A DNA stretch of 64,000 bases from Nocardia nova NBRC 15556. Its GTDB lineage: Bacteria > Actinomycetota > Actinomycetes > Mycobacteriales > Mycobacteriaceae. A program made the position numbers and the translations under genes. The DNA lies in NCBI RefSeq assembly GCF_001613005.1, contig NZ_BDBN01000022.1:1-64000 (forward strand), written 5' to 3'. Shown here piece after piece: positions 43,224-52,642 of the stretch (the stretch's first letter is position 1; every line of letters starts with the position of its first letter). The notes under the pieces are model-generated. The model was not told where the DNA came from. It saw nothing but the letters and a program-made list of their open reading frames with translations, and did no database searches.

Positions 43224-44020
43224 TTGTCCTCCGTCCCCGTGGACTCCTCGCCGCGGCGCGCGGCGGCCTGCAGCACGATGTCGATCAGCTCCTCCACACT
43301 GTCGGTCACGTGCAGCAGTCCCAGATCACCGGGCGAGATCTTGCCCGAGCCGGCCGGCGAATCCCGCAGCCAGTCGACCAGCCCCGCCCAGTACCGACTG
43401 CCGAAGAGGATGACCGGGAAGCGGGTGATCTTGTTGGTCTGCACCAGTGTGAGCGCCTCGAACAGCTCGTCCAGGGTGCCGAAGCCGCCGGGCAGGCAGA
43501 TGAACGCCTGGGAATACTTGACGAACATCGTCTTGCGGGCGAAGAAGTAGCGGAAGTTGATACCGAGGTCGACCCATTCGTTGAGGCCCTGTTCCATCGG
43601 CAGTTCGATGCCGAGGCCCACGGAGTATCCGCCCGCCTCGCAGGCGCCGCGATTGGCCGCCTCCATCACGCCGGGGCCGCCGCCGGTGATCACCGCGAAA
43701 CCGGCCTCGGCGAGCGCGGCGCCGATGGCCCGCGCCGCCTCGTATTCGGGGGTATCCACCTGCGTCCGCGCCGAACCGAAAACCGATACGGCCCTGGGTA
43801 TTTCGGCGAGGGCGCCGAAGCCCTCCACGAATTCGCTCTGGATCCGGAGCACCCGCCATGGGTCGGTGTGCACCCAGTCGGTGGGTCCGCGGCCGTCGAG
43901 CAGATGCTGATCGGTGGTTCCGGTGCCCTGTTTGCGGGCCCGGCGCAACATGATCGGGCCCCTGAACTTCGGAGTGGACTTCGGTGATCTGGTCGGTGCG
44001 GGCTCGGACGCGGTGGACAT
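43217..44020 (-). CDS. LOG-family protein, longer paralog
   Basis: 267 residues. A basic Pro/Ser-rich N-terminus of 35 residues, then a LOG/TIGR00730 domain with VSVFGSARTQ, ITGGGPGVMEAANRGA (purine site) and LPGGFGTLDELFEAL. The RYFFARK motif indicates the subgroup related to AMP nucleosidase-like proteins. It overlaps the next LOG gene by seven bases, so the two are translated together. Whether they form a hetero-oligomer is unknown. Confidence 0.88.
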   Translation of the reverse strand: MSTASEPAPTRSPKSTPKFRGPIMLRRARKQGTGTTDQHLLDGRGPTDWVHTDPWRVLRIQSEFVEGFGALAEIPRAVSVFGSARTQVDTPEYEAARAIGAALAEAGFAVITGGGPGVMEAANRGACEAGGYSVGLGIELPMEQGLNEWVDLGINFRYFFARKTMFVKYSQAFICLPGGFGTLDELFEALTLVQTNKITRFPVILFGSRYWAGLVDWLRDSPAGSGKISPGDLGLLHVTDSVEELIDIVLQAAARRGEESTGTEDKW

Positions 44021-44038
44021 GGGACCGAACCTACCGGT

Positions 44039-45139
44039 TCAGCCCTTGTGACCGGTCAGGTAGTTGCGCAGGATCTCGGTGACGACGGTGATCTGGCGGG
44101 TGGGTACGCGCTCGTCCACCTTGTGCGCCAGGTTGGGGTCGCCGGGCCCGAAATTGACCGCCGGAATGCCGCGAGCGGCGAATCGCGACACATCGGTCCA
44201 GCCGTATTTCGCGCGCACCCCGCCACCGCCGTGGGAATGGACGCGTTCCACCAGGTTCTTCGCGGCCGGCGCCGACAGACCCGGCAACGCGCCGGGCGCA
44301 CCGTCGGTCCGCTCGAAGCTCACATCCAGTCCGTCGAACACCTCGCGCACATGCTCGGTCGCCTCGTCGAGGGTGCGATCGGGCGCGAACCGGAAGTTCA
44401 CCAGCACCTCGGCCTCGTCGGGCACCACATTGCCGGCCACACCGCCCTCCACCTTCACCGCGGACAACCCCTCGCGGTACACGCAACCGTCGATGTCCAC
44501 CTCGCGCGGCACGTAGTCGCGTAGCCGCTGCAGGACGGGCGCCAGCTTGTGAATGGCGTTGTCGCCCAGCCACGCTCGCGCGGTATGGGCGCGGGTGCCG
44601 CCGAGGCCGAGGCGGACGCGCAGGGTGCCCTGGCAGCCGGCCTCGATCCACGCGCCCGACGGTTCGCCGAGGATGGCCAGATCGCCGTCCAGCCATTCCG
44701 GCAGCTCGCGTTCGATGCGGCCGAGACCGTTGTATTCGGCGGCGATCTCCTCGCAGTCGTAGAAGATCAGGGTCAGATCGCAGACCGGGTCGGCGACGGT
44801 CGCGGCCAGGTGCAGGAAGACCGCGTCACCGGATTTCATGTCGACGCTGCCGCAGCCGAACAGCACTTCCTCACCGTCGATCGTCTCGAACCGGCCCGGC
44901 ACGTTGTCGGCGATCGGCACGGTATCCAGGTGACCGGCCATGATCACCCGGTGCGGCAGCCCGCGATTCGTGCGAGCCAGCACGGTGTTGCCGTGCCGCA
45001 GCACCTCGAAGCCCTCGGTCTGCTCACGCAGGGCCCAGGCGACGGTGTCGGTGATCGCCGCCTCGTCGCGGGAGACGCTCGGGATGTCGACGAGGGTCGC
45101 GGTGATCGAGATCGGGTCGGCGCGCAGATCGATGGTCAC
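44039..45139 (-). CDS. dapE: Succinyl-diaminopimelate desuccinylase
   Basis: 366 residues, M20 metallopeptidase family. Zinc ligands are in [11 protein letters not shown] (His, Asp) and [15 protein letters not shown] (catalytic Glu pair), and the dimerisation/lid domain lies in about 165-275. It removes succinate from N-succinyl-LL-diaminopimelate in lysine and peptidoglycan precursor synthesis. It is divergent from dapD, which catalyses an earlier step, across 109 bases. It is upstream of the two LOG genes and probably co-transcribed with them. Confidence 0.94.
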   Translation of the reverse strand: MTIDLRADPISITATLVDIPSVSRDEAAITDTVAWALREQTEGFEVLRHGNTVLARTNRGLPHRVIMAGHLDTVPIADNVPGRFETIDGEEVLFGCGSVDMKSGDAVFLHLAATVADPVCDLTLIFYDCEEIAAEYNGLGRIERELPEWLDGDLAILGEPSGAWIEAGCQGTLRVRLGLGGTRAHTARAWLGDNAIHKLAPVLQRLRDYVPREVDIDGCVYREGLSAVKVEGGVAGNVVPDEAEVLVNFRFAPDRTLDEATEHVREVFDGLDVSFERTDGAPGALPGLSAPAAKNLVERVHSHGGGGVRAKYGWTDVSRFAARGIPAVNFGPGDPNLAHKVDERVPTRQITVVTEILRNYLTGHKG

Positions 45140-45248
45140 CGGACCAGCCTAATTGTTCGCACGTCTCACGACCGGGCCGAGCGGCTCCGGCCCTGGCGGC
45201 ACAGGGAGCCCGCCACCTCGCGATCCGCACCCAGTAGGCTGAGGGGCC

Positions 45249-46202
45249 GTGAGCACACAGGGAGCATCCGCAGTCGGCCTAGCGACGGTGACCGTGAACG
45301 GGACGGTCCTCGACACCTGGTACCCGTATCCGGAACTGGGCACGTTCGAGACGTCCGAGACCACGCGGCTGAGCCCGAGCGACCCGGAGTACGCGCGCTT
45401 CGCCGATCTGGTCGGCCCCGACGAGGCCCGCCGGGTCGAGGTCGTCGCGGTGCGCACCACGATCGCGGACCTGTCCGCGCCGCCGATCGACACCCACGAC
45501 GAATATCTGCGCCTGCATCTGCTCTCGCACCGGCTGGTCCGCCCGCACGGGCTCAGCCTGGAGGGGCAGTTCGGCCTGCTGGCCAATGTGGTGTGGACCA
45601 ATTACGGCCCGTGCGCGGTCGAGGACTTCGAGCTGGTGCGCGGAAAGTTGCGCGCCCGCGGTCCGGTCACCGTCTACGGCGTCGATAAATTCCCCCGCAT
45701 GGTCGACTACGTGCTGCCCGCCGGCGTCCGCATCGCCGACGCGGACCGGGTGCGGCTGGGCGCGCATCTGGCCGAGGGCACCACGGTCATGCACGAGGGT
45801 TTCGTGAACTTCAACGCCGGCACCCTCGGCGCGTCCATGGTCGAGGGCCGCATCTCCGCCGGTGTGGTGGTCGGCGACGGTTCCGATGTGGGCGGCGGTG
45901 CCTCCATCATGGGCACCCTGTCCGGTGGTGGTAAGCAGGTCATCTCGATCGGCGAGCGCTGCCTGCTCGGCGCGAACGCGGGCCTGGGTATTTCGCTCGG
46001 CGACGATTGCGTCGTCGAGGCCGGCCTCTACGTCACCGCGGGCACCAAGGTCGCGCTGCCGGACGGCCGCACGATCAAGGCGGCCGAACTGTCCGGCCAG
46101 TCGAATCTGCTGTTCCGCCGCAACTCGCTGACCGGCAGCGTCGAGGTGGTCGCGCGCAAGGGCACCGGCATCGAACTCAACGCCGCCCTGCACGCCAACT
46201 GA
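45249..46202 (+). CDS. dapD: Tetrahydrodipicolinate N-succinyltransferase
   Basis: 317 residues. A left-handed beta-helix acyltransferase: hexapeptide repeats from [19 protein letters not shown] to [14 protein letters not shown], preceded by an actinobacterial N-domain (MPRMVDY-like [14 protein letters not shown]). It transfers succinate from succinyl-CoA to tetrahydrodipicolinate, the first step of the succinylase lysine branch. The GTG at 45249 is divergent from dapE. A perfect 15-base hairpin terminator follows the stop. Confidence 0.94.
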   Translation: MSTQGASAVGLATVTVNGTVLDTWYPYPELGTFETSETTRLSPSDPEYARFADLVGPDEARRVEVVAVRTTIADLSAPPIDTHDEYLRLHLLSHRLVRPHGLSLEGQFGLLANVVWTNYGPCAVEDFELVRGKLRARGPVTVYGVDKFPRMVDYVLPAGVRIADADRVRLGAHLAEGTTVMHEGFVNFNAGTLGASMVEGRISAGVVVGDGSDVGGGASIMGTLSGGGKQVISIGERCLLGANAGLGISLGDDCVVEAGLYVTAGTKVALPDGRTIKAAELSGQSNLLFRRNSLTGSVEVVARKGTGIELNAALHAN

Positions 46203-46209
46203 TCTCACG

Positions 46210-46247
46210 CGAAACGCCCCTTCCCGCTCGGCGGAAGGGGCGTTTCG
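46210..46247. terminator. Bidirectional hairpin terminator after dapD
   Basis: A perfect 15-base stem, CGAAACGCCCCTTCC and complement, around an eight-base loop, directly after the dapD stop and before the convergent flavin/F420 protein gene. Confidence 0.85.
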
Positions 46248-46277
46248 TGTCTCGTGCCGGGCCTAGTCGGTGCCGGC

Positions 46278-46649
46278 CTAGTCGATGCCGAAGCCGAGCA
46301 CGCGCTGCGGGGTGATGCGGATCAGTTCCCGCGAGCCGCCGTCGAGGTAGGTGTCGACATCTCGCAAAGCCTGTGCCACGCCACGGATTTCGAGGCAGCG
46401 CACCTGCCACGGATTCACCGAGGCGATATCGTCGACGACGAACGCGACCCGCTCCTCCTTGGCGAGATTGCGGAACTTCTGCGAGGCGCCCATGTTGTGG
46501 CCCGCGATATCGATGGTGCCGAGGGCTTCGTTGTAGCGGAAACCCACCGGGTTGTTCTGCGGCGATCCGTCCGGGCGGATGGTGGCCAGCCGACCCAGGC
46601 GTTGGCCCGCCAGATACTCGATCTGGGCTGCAGACAGCGTTGCGATCAT
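46278..46649 (-). CDS. PPOX-class F420/flavin-dependent oxidoreductase
   Basis: 123 residues, a split beta-barrel of the pyridoxamine-phosphate-oxidase-like fold. The motif GRLATIRPDGSPQNNPVGF, then SQKFRNLAKEERVAFVVDD and ITPQRVLGFGID, match the small actinobacterial PPOX F420-dependent group. Such proteins use F420H2 or flavin to reduce small substrates. It is cytoplasmic and stands alone between dapD's terminator and fadD36. F420 rather than FMN is inferred from the family and from fbiC in this window. Confidence 0.8.
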   Translation of the reverse strand: MIATLSAAQIEYLAGQRLGRLATIRPDGSPQNNPVGFRYNEALGTIDIAGHNMGASQKFRNLAKEERVAFVVDDIASVNPWQVRCLEIRGVAQALRDVDTYLDGGSRELIRITPQRVLGFGID

Positions 46650-46717
46650 GCGCCGACCTTAGAACCTCGAGTGCGGTACAGGTCAACCCGCCACGTTCCC
46701 GGCACCGGATGGTCGGA

Positions 46718-48142
46718 TCAGCGCAACTGCTTCTTCTGCACCTTGCCCATGGCATTGCGCGGCAACTCGGTCACCATCAGCACCTCGCGCGGCCGTTTGT
46801 GCGCCGACAGCTGCTGGGCGACGAAGTCGATCAGTTCCCGCTCCGACATCGGGGTGTCCGCGCGCGGCACGACGTAGGCCCGGATGCGCTGCCCCAGATC
46901 CGCGTCCTCGATCCCGACCACCGCGACCTCGGCCACATTCGGGTGACCGAGCAGGCAGGTTTCGACCTCCCCGGCCCCGACGCGATAGCCACCGGATTTG
47001 ATCAGATCCACCGATTCGCGCCCGACGATGCGATGGAATCCCTCGGCGTCGATCGCGGCGACATCGCCGGTGACGAACCAGCCGTCCTCGGTCCAGCTGT
47101 CGGCGGTGGCCTCCGGCCGGTTGAGATAGCCGTCGAACAGCATGGGCCCGCGCACCTGCAGTCCGCCGATACTTTCGCCGTCGTGCGGAACCGGCGCGCC
47201 CGTCTCGTCGCGCAACCGGGTCTGCACACCCGCCACCGGCAGGCCGACCCAGCCCGGCCGGCGCTCGCCGTCGGCCCGAGTGGAGAGCGTGATCATGGTT
47301 TCGCTCATGCCGTAACGCTCCACCGGCGCCTGACCGGTGAGCTCACGCAGCCGTTCGAAGACCGGAATCGGCAGCGGCGCGCTGCCGGAGATCAACAACC
47401 GGGCATTCGCCAATTCCTTTGCGGCATCCGGGTCTTCGGCGATACGCGACCACACCGTCGGCACGCCGAAGTACAGGGTGCCGGCCGCGGCCGCATAGGC
47501 GGCAGGCGTGGGTTTTCCGGTGTGCACGAGGGGGCTGCCGACTCGCAGCGGCCCGAGCACGCCGAGGATCAGACCGTGCACGTGGAACAGCGGAAGGCCG
47601 TGCACGAGTGTGTCTTTCGAGGTCCACGCCCACGCCTCGAACAGGGCGTCGAGACCGGCGGCGATCGCGCCGCGACTGAGCACGACACCCTTGGGCGCAC
47701 CCGTGGTCCCGGAGGTGTAGAGGATGAAAGCCGTTGTGTTCGCGGGCGGTTCGGGATGGCTGTGCCAGGAGCGGGCGTGTTTGCGCACCGGAATCACCGG
47801 CAGCGTGGGGTTGTCCGGCGCCGCGCCGAGCCAGGCCCGCGCCCCGGAATCGGCGAGGATATGGTCCAGTTCGGCCGATCCGGCATCCGGCGGCACCGGC
47901 ACGGCGGCGCCCCCCGCGATCAGGCAGCCGAGGATGCCCAGCACGGTGGTGGCGGTCGGGCGGGCGAGAATCGCGACGCGGCCGGCGGCGGCGATGCGTT
48001 CGGCCACCGAGGTCGCGGCGCCGACCAGGTCGCTGCGCGAGAGCGTCTCACCGTCGATGGTGACCGCATCGGGAATGTCGTATCCGGCGGCCACGGCGGC
48101 CGGATTCAGCGAGGGCAACAGCGGCAGCGAACCGTAGGACAT
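46718..48142 (-). CDS. fadD36: Acyl-CoA synthetase FadD36-like
   Basis: 474 residues, an ANL-superfamily enzyme. AMP-binding motif LYTSGTTGAPKG near 144, GLPLFHVHG, the RYGMSET adenine site, FVTGDVAAID and a C-terminal RNAMGKVQK with the catalytic Lys. Length and sequence agree with mycobacterial FadD36 (Rv1193). It activates carboxylic acids to CoA esters; the malonyl-CoA-synthetase-like group is close, so a short dicarboxylate is possible. It is divergent from the first MpaB gene. Confidence 0.85.
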   Translation of the reverse strand: MSYGSLPLLPSLNPAAVAAGYDIPDAVTIDGETLSRSDLVGAATSVAERIAAAGRVAILARPTATTVLGILGCLIAGGAAVPVPPDAGSAELDHILADSGARAWLGAAPDNPTLPVIPVRKHARSWHSHPEPPANTTAFILYTSGTTGAPKGVVLSRGAIAAGLDALFEAWAWTSKDTLVHGLPLFHVHGLILGVLGPLRVGSPLVHTGKPTPAAYAAAAGTLYFGVPTVWSRIAEDPDAAKELANARLLISGSAPLPIPVFERLRELTGQAPVERYGMSETMITLSTRADGERRPGWVGLPVAGVQTRLRDETGAPVPHDGESIGGLQVRGPMLFDGYLNRPEATADSWTEDGWFVTGDVAAIDAEGFHRIVGRESVDLIKSGGYRVGAGEVETCLLGHPNVAEVAVVGIEDADLGQRIRAYVVPRADTPMSERELIDFVAQQLSAHKRPREVLMVTELPRNAMGKVQKKQLR

Positions 48143-48306
48143 CGCGCCAACCTATCAATCCGGCTCGACGATCCGGCACTGCCGGCACTCTCCCCGGCCG
48201 AGCGGCCGATTGCGAATTCGTCTCGTCGCCCCGCGGCCGTTGACAGCGCATTGAGGTGGTGAGACTGTCGAAGTGCAGCCTTCTCACGCGGAGATGGGGG
48301 TCGACG

Positions 48307-49155
48307 ATGACCACGTCCATTCGCACGTCGCCCGGGCAACCGGTCGCCGACTACGATGTCGCGGCACACCTGGACGGTTCGGCCGCCTTCTTCGGTGCCG
48401 CGGCCAACGTCATCATGCAGCTGTCGCTTCCGCCCGTCGGCTACGGCGTGGTGGAGAGCACCGTCGACAGCGGCAAGGTGATGGTGCATCCGGTCAAACG
48501 CACCCGCACCACGCTGACCTACCTCGCCGTGGCCATGCTGGGCAGCGACGACGAACGCGCCGCCTACCGCGCCGCCGTGAACTGGCAGCATCGTCAGGTC
48601 CGCTCCACCGCACAGAGCCCGGTCAAGTACAACGCCTTCGATCCGACGTTGCAGCTGTGGGTGGCGGCCTGCCTGTACTGGGGTTCGCGCGACCTCTACG
48701 AGCGCATGCACGGCCCGATGCCCGAGCAGGAGGCCGAGGCCTTCTACCGTCACGCTGCCCGGTTCGGGACCACCCTGCAGATGCCGCAGGCACTGTGGCC
48801 GGCCGACCGCGCCGCTTTCGACGCCTACTGGAACCGGCAGATCGCCGAGGTCCGGATCGATCCGACGATCCGCGCGTACTTCGACGATCTGGTGGACCTG
48901 AAGATGTTCCCGCCGCCGATCCGCCTGGCGTTCGGGCGATTTCACCGCTGGGTGGTCGCCGGACTGCTGCCGCCGAATCTCCGCACGCAGATGGAGATGC
49001 CGTGGACCGAATCCGACGACCGCCGTTTGGCCCGGTTACTGCACGCGGTCGGCGCGGTGGAGGAGCGAGTCCCCAAGCAGCTCAAGATGTTTCCGGTCAA
49101 CGCGTATATGTTCGACATGCGCCTACGGCGGCGTTTGGGACTGCGGCTGGTGTGA
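48307..49155 (+). CDS. MpaB/DUF2236-family oxygenase, copy 1
   Basis: About 282 residues, all helical, no signal peptide. [20 protein letters not shown], then [19 protein letters not shown] and [13 protein letters not shown], a late [14 protein letters not shown] and an ending RRRLGLRLV match the DUF2236 (latex-clearing-protein/MpaB) family, thought to use haem b for oxygenation. The ATG at 48307 has GAGATGGGGG upstream. A second copy lies at 51775, about 65 per cent identical by eye. The regulators between them may control one or both. Confidence 0.83.
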   Translation: MTTSIRTSPGQPVADYDVAAHLDGSAAFFGAAANVIMQLSLPPVGYGVVESTVDSGKVMVHPVKRTRTTLTYLAVAMLGSDDERAAYRAAVNWQHRQVRSTAQSPVKYNAFDPTLQLWVAACLYWGSRDLYERMHGPMPEQEAEAFYRHAARFGTTLQMPQALWPADRAAFDAYWNRQIAEVRIDPTIRAYFDDLVDLKMFPPPIRLAFGRFHRWVVAGLLPPNLRTQMEMPWTESDDRRLARLLHAVGAVEERVPKQLKMFPVNAYMFDMRLRRRLGLRLV

Positions 49156-49484
49156 GGCACGACGAAGTAGGCACCGAGTCCCCCCCCCAGGACGGCACGA
49201 GTCACCTCGTCGTCGACCGAACCTTCGATCTCGTCGAAGGTTGGAAATTCCATATCGTTTGCCCACCCCCGAGTGCTCATCGCCGCAGAATGATTGCCGC
49301 GCCGAATAGCTGTAGTAGCACCGTAGGCACCTTTCTGATCCGCCCACCAACAGAAACTCTGATCGCGGACACCGCGCTGAGGGCGCGGCGCCTCGAGAAT
49401 CGTGGCCGGCCGGCCAACCTGTGGCCAAGCATTTCGAGATGTGGCCACGACTCTCGAGACCTTGCAATCAGTGACCTGTGATCA
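49156..49484. other. Intergenic region with hairpin and C8 tract
   Basis: No convincing gene. AACCTTCGA-N5-TCGAAGGTT (49220-49242) is a perfect 9-base hairpin, likely the terminator of the MpaB gene. A run of eight C lies just before it. A minus-strand frame reading MEFPTFDEIEGSVDDEVTR over the hairpin is short and broken near the C run, so it may be a decayed or very small gene. The remainder shows nothing. Confidence 0.4.
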
Positions 49485-49703
49485 CTACGCCTGGTCGAAC
49501 TCGCCGTCCTTCGCGCCGCCGATGAACGCCCGCCACTCGCCGGGAGTGAAGACCAGCGCCGGGCGAGTGCGATCTTTGCTGTCCCGCACGCCGACGAGAC
49601 CGCCGTCCAGGAACGCGACCTCAACGCACTCTTTCCCGCCATCGGTGCGGGTGCTGGTGAACCACTGGGCAGTTGACAGATCTACGTCGTACTTGCTCGT
49701 CAC
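49485..49703 (-). CDS. DUF397 small protein
   Basis: 72 residues. The DUF397 pattern is complete: AQWFTSTRTDGGKECVEVAF with the conserved Cys, then VGVRDSKDRTRPALVFTPGE and WRAFIGGAKDGEFD. These small proteins are the usual partner of XRE/DUF5753 regulators in Streptomyces and Nocardia, where the pair behaves as a toxin-antitoxin-like or regulatory module. Its start overlaps the end of the XRE gene by four bases (ATGA). Confidence 0.93.
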   Translation of the reverse strand: MTSKYDVDLSTAQWFTSTRTDGGKECVEVAFLDGGLVGVRDSKDRTRPALVFTPGEWRAFIGGAKDGEFDQA

Positions 49704-50584
49704 GATCCCGACTCCCTTGCTACCCGGCGAAGCAGGTCCCTGCTCGCCTGCTCATCCAGGGCGGCCCGCAGGATGCCCTGATATGCCTCAGTGTAGTGGC
49801 GCACATCGTTCGGTTTCTCGAGATACATGTCGCCCGTTGAATTTTCGAGGTAGACGACAGGCGGCTCGATGGGGTTGCCTTTGGCGTCGTCAGGGAACGT
49901 CAGGATGATGAAGCGGCTGTATGCACGACCGAGTGGAATGCCCGCCGCGAACGGCAATATTCGCAATGAAACATTCGGCATAGTGCTGATGTCGGCCAAC
50001 CGCTTCAGCTGAGCCGCCATCACGCGGCGTCCGCCAACTTCGCGACGAATAGCCGCCTCCCCCAGCACAATCCGAAGTTCCGCTGCGCCGCGACGCCGCG
50101 TTATGAGCGACTGCCGACGCATACGCATGTGCACCCGCTGCGCGATCTCTTCCGGTGTGGCGTCGGGAAAGACTCCGCGCGTCAGCACCGCTGCGTAATC
50201 CGGAGTCTGGAGCAGACCCATCACCGCGCCGGGCGAATAGACCACCAACTGCTCCGCCGCCGCCTCCAACCCCATGTACACATCGAAATCCTGCGGGATC
50301 ACGTCGTCGTACTCGTGCCACCAGTTCTGCACATTCGCTTGCTGCGCAAGCCCTTCCAGCGCTGCGGTCAGGGTGTCGTCCGCGCCTAGCACCGCGCAGA
50401 TTTCGCGGATGTCGGCGGTGCGGAGTTTGGTCGGAAAGCGGCCGTTCTCGTAGCGCTGGACCGTGCTCGCGCTGATCTCGGCCTTCTGCGCAACCTCGTG
50501 CAGCGTCATCCCGGTCTGTGATCGCAGGTCGCGAAGGTATCGGCCGAGTTGCCGCCTGGGTACCGTACTGCCGGGTTCTGACAT
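49700..50584 (-). CDS. XRE/DUF5753 transcriptional regulator (Scr1-like)
   Basis: About 294 residues. N-terminal HTH (about 12-72): QLGRYLRDLRSQTGMTLHEV, AQKAEISASTVQRYENGRFP. The rest is a DUF5753 sensor domain with VVYSPGAVMGLLQTPDYAAV, RRQSLITRRRGAAELRIVLG and LPFAAGIPLGRAYSRFIIL. The ATG at 50584 has AAGGAG nine bases upstream; an in-frame upstream extension is not protein-like. It is translationally coupled to the DUF397 gene. Together they are an accessory regulatory pair common in mycelial and mycolic actinobacteria. Confidence 0.92.
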   Translation of the reverse strand: MSEPGSTVPRRQLGRYLRDLRSQTGMTLHEVAQKAEISASTVQRYENGRFPTKLRTADIREICAVLGADDTLTAALEGLAQQANVQNWWHEYDDVIPQDFDVYMGLEAAAEQLVVYSPGAVMGLLQTPDYAAVLTRGVFPDATPEEIAQRVHMRMRRQSLITRRRGAAELRIVLGEAAIRREVGGRRVMAAQLKRLADISTMPNVSLRILPFAAGIPLGRAYSRFIILTFPDDAKGNPIEPPVVYLENSTGDMYLEKPNDVRHYTEAYQGILRAALDEQASRDLLRRVARESGS

Positions 50585-50963
50585 GTCGACCATCTCCTTC
50601 TCGGGTTCGAGGAGCTTTGATCCGGACCGGACTCGTCCCGGATTCTTGGGGACCGTGCTGGCGATACGCCGAAGTGCCCCCGGGAAATTCATCTCCGCCG
50701 GTCCCCACAGCTCGATCGTGATGTTCTGTGCGCGCTCACCCGGCAGCCCCCGAGGCGCGGGCCCGGCTCTATGAACCGGTACGCGGCGTGGCACCGCCGC
50801 GAAGATCTGGAGAGGTCACGAAGACAGCGATGGAACAGCAGACCAATGCGTCGAGCGAATGCTATAGCACCGAGATACTCGGTACCCGATACCCCAGTCT
50901 AACACTGGCACAACAGATTTCACCACGGCCCGACGAGCCGGACCTTATGGGCTGATCCCGTGA
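50585..50963. other. Promoter region of the XRE/DUF397 pair
   Basis: A 379-base gap between the XRE gene start and the TetR gene end. On the plus strand a frame of 41 codons from ATG 50830 (MEQQTNASSECYSTEILGTR...) has no good ribosome site and no known relatives, so I do not call it a gene. The region has lower GC than its neighbours and presumably holds the XRE promoter. Confidence 0.35.
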
Positions 50964-51608
50964 CTAGGGAATTCGGAAGCCGGGGACCACGTGGTCGCGG
51001 GCGAACTGCCGACAGGCGGCCTCGTCGTCGACCGGGATCAGCGTCTGCGGAGTCAGCGCGAGCGAGAGCGCGTTGCGCGCGACGAGTTCGGCCAGCGGCA
51101 GCGGATCATACTGTGGCAGTTTGCCTTCCGTCTGCAGGCGGGTGATGAACTCGGCGACGTAGTCGCGCCCCAGCTCGATCACCGGCGCGCCCTGCACGGT
51201 GAGGTAGGGCAGCACGACCTCCGGTTCGGTGGTCAACAACCGGTCCAACAGTTTGTTGCCGCGCAACCCGTCCAGGAAGGCGACGAACAGTTCGACGATC
51301 TGATCCTCGGCGCTGGCGTCGCGATCGATCTGACGCTGCACCGCGGCGTCGACCTGTTCCACGAATTGGCGTGCCTGCCACAGCCCGACGGCCTGAATCA
51401 GATCGGATTTGCCGGCGAAGCGCCGATACAGCGTCGCCAGCGACAGCCGGCCGCGCCGCGCGACCTCGACCATGCTGGTGCGTTTGATGCCGAAATCGAG
51501 GAAAGCCAGCAGTGCCGCGTCGAGTACCGTGGTCTGATTGCGGTCCTCCGGACCCGCGCCGCGAACCAGCGGCAGGAGCCGAGTCGACAGTCTGGTCGAG
51601 CCGGTCAT
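50964..51608 (-). CDS. TetR-family regulator divergent from MpaB copy 2
   Basis: About 214 residues. HTH at about 25-70: TVLDAALLAFLDFGIKRTSM, VEVARRGRLSLATLYRRFAG, KSDLIQAVG. The C-terminal ligand domain is of the TetR_C type. The ATG at 51608 is preceded by GAGAGG. It is divergent from the second MpaB gene with a 166-base gap carrying an inverted repeat, so it most likely represses that gene and itself. The ligand is unknown, perhaps a fatty or isoprenoid substrate of MpaB. Confidence 0.88.
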   Translation of the reverse strand: MTGSTRLSTRLLPLVRGAGPEDRNQTTVLDAALLAFLDFGIKRTSMVEVARRGRLSLATLYRRFAGKSDLIQAVGLWQARQFVEQVDAAVQRQIDRDASAEDQIVELFVAFLDGLRGNKLLDRLLTTEPEVVLPYLTVQGAPVIELGRDYVAEFITRLQTEGKLPQYDPLPLAELVARNALSLALTPQTLIPVDDEAACRQFARDHVVPGFRIP

Positions 51609-51700
51609 GGTGGTTCCTCTCGTTCGCCCGGGTCGCGGACACGGTGACGCTCTCATCATCCCATATGGTCAGCGGCCTCGATTGACACGATGCCACACCG

Positions 51701-51729
51701 ATGAGAAGGTTTATACGAAAGCTTCTCAT
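51701..51729. promoter_or_regulatory. TetR operator between TetR and MpaB
   Basis: ATGAGAAG-N13-CTTCTCAT is a perfect 8-base inverted repeat whose centre contains TTTATACG, a possible -10 region. It is AT-rich against a GC-rich background and lies 45 bases before the MpaB start. Confidence 0.6.
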
Positions 51730-51774
51730 ATTCTCTCGCCGATCCGGCGGGGAGGAACAGGAGACGAGTCGACG

Positions 51775-52641
51775 ATGACCGCCCCCCTGCGCGCGACCGA
51801 GCCGCTGCCCGAGATTCCGGGCAACGAACTGACCCCGGAGACGGTGCGCGAACACATCGACGGCGTGGCCGCCTTCCTGGGCGGTGCCGCGAACGTGATC
51901 ATGCAGCTCAGCCATCCGCCGGTCGGCTACGGCGTACTGGAGAGCACGGTCGACAGCGGCAAGGTGACGTTGCACCCGCTCAAGCGGCTGCGCACCACGC
52001 TGACCTATCTGGCCGTGGCCTGGCTGGGCAACGACGAGGACGTGCAGAGCTATCGGGAGGCGGTCAACGCCTCGCACCGCCCGGTGCATTCGGGACCGAA
52101 CAGCCCGGTCAAGTACAACGCCTTCGATCCGAAATTGCAGTTGTGGGTGGCGGCCTGCCTGTACTGGGGCGTCGACGATCTGTACCGGCGCATGCGCGGA
52201 CCGATGGATCCCGAACTCGCCGAGCGTTTCTACCGCTACAGCGTCCGGCTCGGCACCGGGCTGCAGATGCGTCCGGAGATGTGGCCGGCCGACCGGGACG
52301 CGTTCTACGCGTTCTGGGAGGAGAACCTCGCGACGAAGACCATCGACGAGCCGGTACGCCGCTACTTCAACGATCTGATCGACCTGAAGATGCAGCCGCG
52401 CCTGATTCAGCTGCTGGCCGGGCGGTTCCATCGCTTCACCGTCACCGCCCTGCTGCCGCAGCATCTGCGCGACGAGATGGGGATGCGCTGGACCGCGCGC
52501 GACGAACGCCGGTTCCGATTCGTCCTGCGCACGATCTCGGCGGTGTGGACGCGGATGCCCACGGTGATCCGGGTCTTCCCGTTCAACTTCTATCTCGCGG
52601 ACATGCGGCTGCGCCGGCGCTTCGGCCGACCGCTGGTCTGA
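51775..52641 (+). CDS. MpaB/DUF2236-family oxygenase, copy 2
   Basis: About 288 residues, closely similar to the copy at 48307: [19 protein letters not shown], then [51 protein letters not shown] and RRRFGRPLV. The DUF2236 fold is thought to bind haem and oxidise lipid-like substrates. It starts at ATG 51775 and ends one base before the convergent PRODH gene's stop. It is preceded by a TetR operator, unlike copy 1, so the two copies are probably expressed under different conditions. Confidence 0.85.
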   Translation: MTAPLRATEPLPEIPGNELTPETVREHIDGVAAFLGGAANVIMQLSHPPVGYGVLESTVDSGKVTLHPLKRLRTTLTYLAVAWLGNDEDVQSYREAVNASHRPVHSGPNSPVKYNAFDPKLQLWVAACLYWGVDDLYRRMRGPMDPELAERFYRYSVRLGTGLQMRPEMWPADRDAFYAFWEENLATKTIDEPVRRYFNDLIDLKMQPRLIQLLAGRFHRFTVTALLPQHLRDEMGMRWTARDERRFRFVLRTISAVWTRMPTVIRVFPFNFYLADMRLRRRFGRPLV

Positions 52642-52642
52642 T

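Noticed and set aside
46373..48262. 629-codon plus-strand frame over fadD36
   Set aside because: No domain or signal; the opposite strand carries a full acyl-CoA synthetase.
50830..50955. 41-codon plus-strand frame opposite the XRE promoter
   Set aside because: No suitable ribosome site and no known relatives; could be tested by ribosome profiling.
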